This document shows, in pieces, positions 62,606 to 64,000 of a stretch of DNA of 64,000 nt. Made by a program: the position numbers and the translations under genes. The stretch is from NCBI GenBank assembly GCA_963422275.1, contig OY729418.1, positions 4,092,001 through 4,156,000 of the forward strand, read 5' to 3'. Position 1 is the first letter of the stretch; every line of letters begins with the position of its first letter. The notes under the pieces are model-generated. The model worked only from the letters and a program-made list of their open reading frames with translations, had not been told where the DNA came from and ran no database searches. The DNA comes from G963422275 sp963422275. Lineage in GTDB: Bacteria > Pseudomonadota > Alphaproteobacteria > Rhodobacterales > Rhodobacteraceae.

Positions 62606-64000
62606 CTACGCAGATGCTGGATAGTCTTCAGCAGCCTGCTTCTTCAAGGGATCGGGACTCGGACACTGCAGTTCCCCTAGCAAGTTGCGGCGTCGTTCTT
62701 CCGCTGTCATCCGGTTGGATTCCCATACTGGGCCAAATCCCTTAATTGAAAGTGGAAGCTTTGCCAATTCAATCGCTGCATCACTGACGTTTTGCTCATC
62801 GAGACGTAGCACCTCCAGTATATCCGCCTCGTACTGGCGAACCAATGCCTGATGTTTTCTTCTTTCAGGGAGAAACCGGAACGGATCGAGGATCGTTCCG
62901 CGGGTGTATCTCATCGCAGCTAAAACCCGAAATGCTCCGAGAACCCAAGCGCCGAACTCGCGTTTTTGCGGTCGTCCATCGTTTCCGACTCTCCTTATTG
63001 CCGGAGGCACAAGATGAAATGCCATTCGAAAGCCGCCTTCGAATTCAGCACTTGCCTTTTCCCATGTTTTAAGATGTAGGCGAGCAACCTCGTACTCATC
63101 CTTGACGGCTAGCAGCTTATGGTAGCTTAATGCGACGGCCTCCCTGAGACCGGGGTTCTCGATCCGTTCCAAAAACTCCTTATAGCGGTTTGCGAGTTGA
63201 TATCCAGAATGCTCAATGAGATGACTAGCCCGAATTTCAATCTTCTGCTCCAATGTTGCCGAATGTGAAATTTCGTCGCGGCTTGTCACTTCGCGCACGG
63301 AATCCGGATCGACCGCGACCCATCTGCCATACTCGAACGCGGACTTGTTTTCCTCAACAGCAGTTCCGTTTAGCTCTATTGCCCGCTGGATAGCTAGGCG
63401 GGACAATGGAATTAAACCGCGTTGCCAAGCTGCTCCAAACATAACCATGTTGGAAAAAATTGCATCGCCGAGCACAGTTTCGGCAATTGATGTCGCGTCA
63501 AGAAACTGGACTCTGTCGCGCCCGAGCCTGGCCGCAAGCCTTTGAACCAACTGTTCGGTCGGAATGCGAAACTCCATGTCCCTTGTGAAATCTCCCGTAA
63601 TTGTCTCATGGCGGTTCACGACCGCATGAGATCTCCCTTTCCTCATAAGCTCTAGAACGTCAGCACTCGCCGAGACGATCAAGTCACATCCTATGACCAC
63701 ATCGGCCTCCGCAGCTGAAACACGGATGGCCGAGATTTCATCAGGTGTCTTGGCGATGCGACAATGAATGCAGACCGCGCCGCCTTTCTGAGCGAGCCCG
63801 GCCATCTCGATCAGGCCGACACCGAGACCGTCAAGATGAGCGGCCATCGCCAACAGTGCCCCGACCGTTACCACACCGGTCCCCCCCACGCCAGCGACCA
63901 CGGTATTGAACGTACCTTCAATCGCGGGAAGCACAGGCTCCGATAAATCAGGGGTTTCGACATTCGATCTGGCGGATTTTCGGATAACGGCCCCCTTCAA
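62606..64000 (-). CDS. Indolepyruvate ferredoxin oxidoreductase (fused), C-terminal part
   Basis: At least 464 residues, open at the window edge; the complete fused protein in this family is about 1150. It oxidatively decarboxylates aryl-pyruvates from aromatic amino-acid breakdown, passing electrons to ferredoxin. The gamma-type domain has VVAGVGGTGVVTVGALLAMAAHLDG, GLAQKGGAVCIHCRI and VIGCDLIVSASADVLELM. The C-terminal extension (DUF6537-like) has YKEFLERIENPGL..VALSYHKLLAVKDEYEVARLHL and GAFRVLAAMRYTRGTILDPF. The thiamine-binding and ferredoxin-like N-terminal parts would lie beyond 64000. Confidence 0.92.
   Translation of the reverse strand: MKGAVIRKSARSNVETPDLSEPVLPAIEGTFNTVVAGVGGTGVVTVGALLAMAAHLDGLGVGLIEMAGLAQKGGAVCIHCRIAKTPDEISAIRVSAAEADVVIGCDLIVSASADVLELMRKGRSHAVVNRHETITGDFTRDMEFRIPTEQLVQRLAARLGRDRVQFLDATSIAETVLGDAIFSNMVMFGAAWQRGLIPLSRLAIQRAIELNGTAVEENKSAFEYGRWVAVDPDSVREVTSRDEISHSATLEQKIEIRASHLIEHSGYQLANRYKEFLERIENPGLREAVALSYHKLLAVKDEYEVARLHLKTWEKASAEFEGGFRMAFHLVPPAIRRVGNDGRPQKREFGAWVLGAFRVLAAMRYTRGTILDPFRFLPERRKHQALVRQYEADILEVLRLDEQNVSDAAIELAKLPLSIKGFGPVWESNRMTAEERRRNLLGELQCPSPDPLKKQAAEDYPASA

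Noticed and set aside
62606..64000. TTG at the window edge as the true start of the oxidoreductase
   Set aside because: The frame is open to the edge and the visible domains are only the C-terminal part of a much longer fused protein.

Overview
The window looks like chromosome from an alphaproteobacterium, most likely a Rhodobacterales-type lineage. Direct evidence is a circularly permuted tmRNA gene encoding the tag ANDNRAPVALAA. Alphaproteobacterial gene groupings support it: csp/DUF192/tRNA-Pro, lptF-lptG-lptD-surA-pdxA-rsmA opposite pepA-holC, rodZ-ispG-prfA-prmC-DUF4167, sspB-fumC, and the alphaproteobacterial F-ATPase inhibitor zeta (DUF1476). Housekeeping genes are tightly packed, and many overlap by the four bases ATGA or TTGA. 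They read as intact. Roughly a quarter or more of the window is mobile DNA in every state of decay, including MITE-like deletion derivatives and nested insertions. This is what an insertion-sequence burst in a lineage under relaxed selection looks like, and a host-associated life is possible but not shown.

Layout. 1-8.4 kb: 5' part of a B12-dependent ribonucleotide reductase (nrdJ), a 201-bp MITE, tRNA-Pro, DUF192 and a double cold-shock protein, an IS427-type element, pdxH, fabI-gpt, purB, DUF1476. 8.5-11.3 kb: IS cluster separating DUF1476 from purC. 11.5-17.8 kb: purC; a corrinoid methyl-transfer set (bmt, corrinoid protein, DUF1638); sufE, a lipoprotein, rnd, dtd. 17.8-22.1 kb: IS cluster with an intact-looking IS982 transposase and tRNA-Asn. 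22.1-24.6 kb: metallo-hydrolase, histidine kinase, tRNA with CAT anticodon. 24.7-25.9 kb: the one full-length IS5-group element with an unbroken transposase. 26-36.7 kb: ndk, a pseudogene, holC-pepA, and the outer-membrane assembly operon lptF to rsmA. 36.7-39.6 kb: remnants around DUF4167. 39.6-45.8 kb: prmC, prfA, ispG, rodZ, sdhE, lrp. 46-50 kb: four mobile elements nested inside each other. 50.2-57.3 kb: thyX, gloA, tmRNA, an IS5 copy, ISAs1 remnants, sspB, fumC. 57.4-61.7 kb: an FAD/GcvT dehydrogenase preceded by the tail of a lost paralogue, a ribbon-helix-helix protein, ccdA, tusA. 61.7-64 kb: two remnants and a partial indolepyruvate ferredoxin oxidoreductase.

How genes work together. 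bmt, the corrinoid protein and the DMGDH/SDH-type oxidoreductase point to stepwise demethylation of glycine betaine or similar methylamines, feeding methyl groups to methionine and folate. NrdJ and the corrinoid protein both need cobalamin. LptF/G/D and SurA export and insert lipopolysaccharide and outer-membrane proteins. tmRNA and SspB, 3 kb apart, are two parts of the same ribosome-rescue and tagged-protein degradation route.

The most notable observations are the four-deep nesting with readable target duplications, a mobile 201-bp MITE family, a likely programmed -1 frameshift in the IS427 copies, homopolymer growth in decaying IS5 copies, and a diverged 68-bp tandem duplication that creates a small ORF coupled to the surA start.
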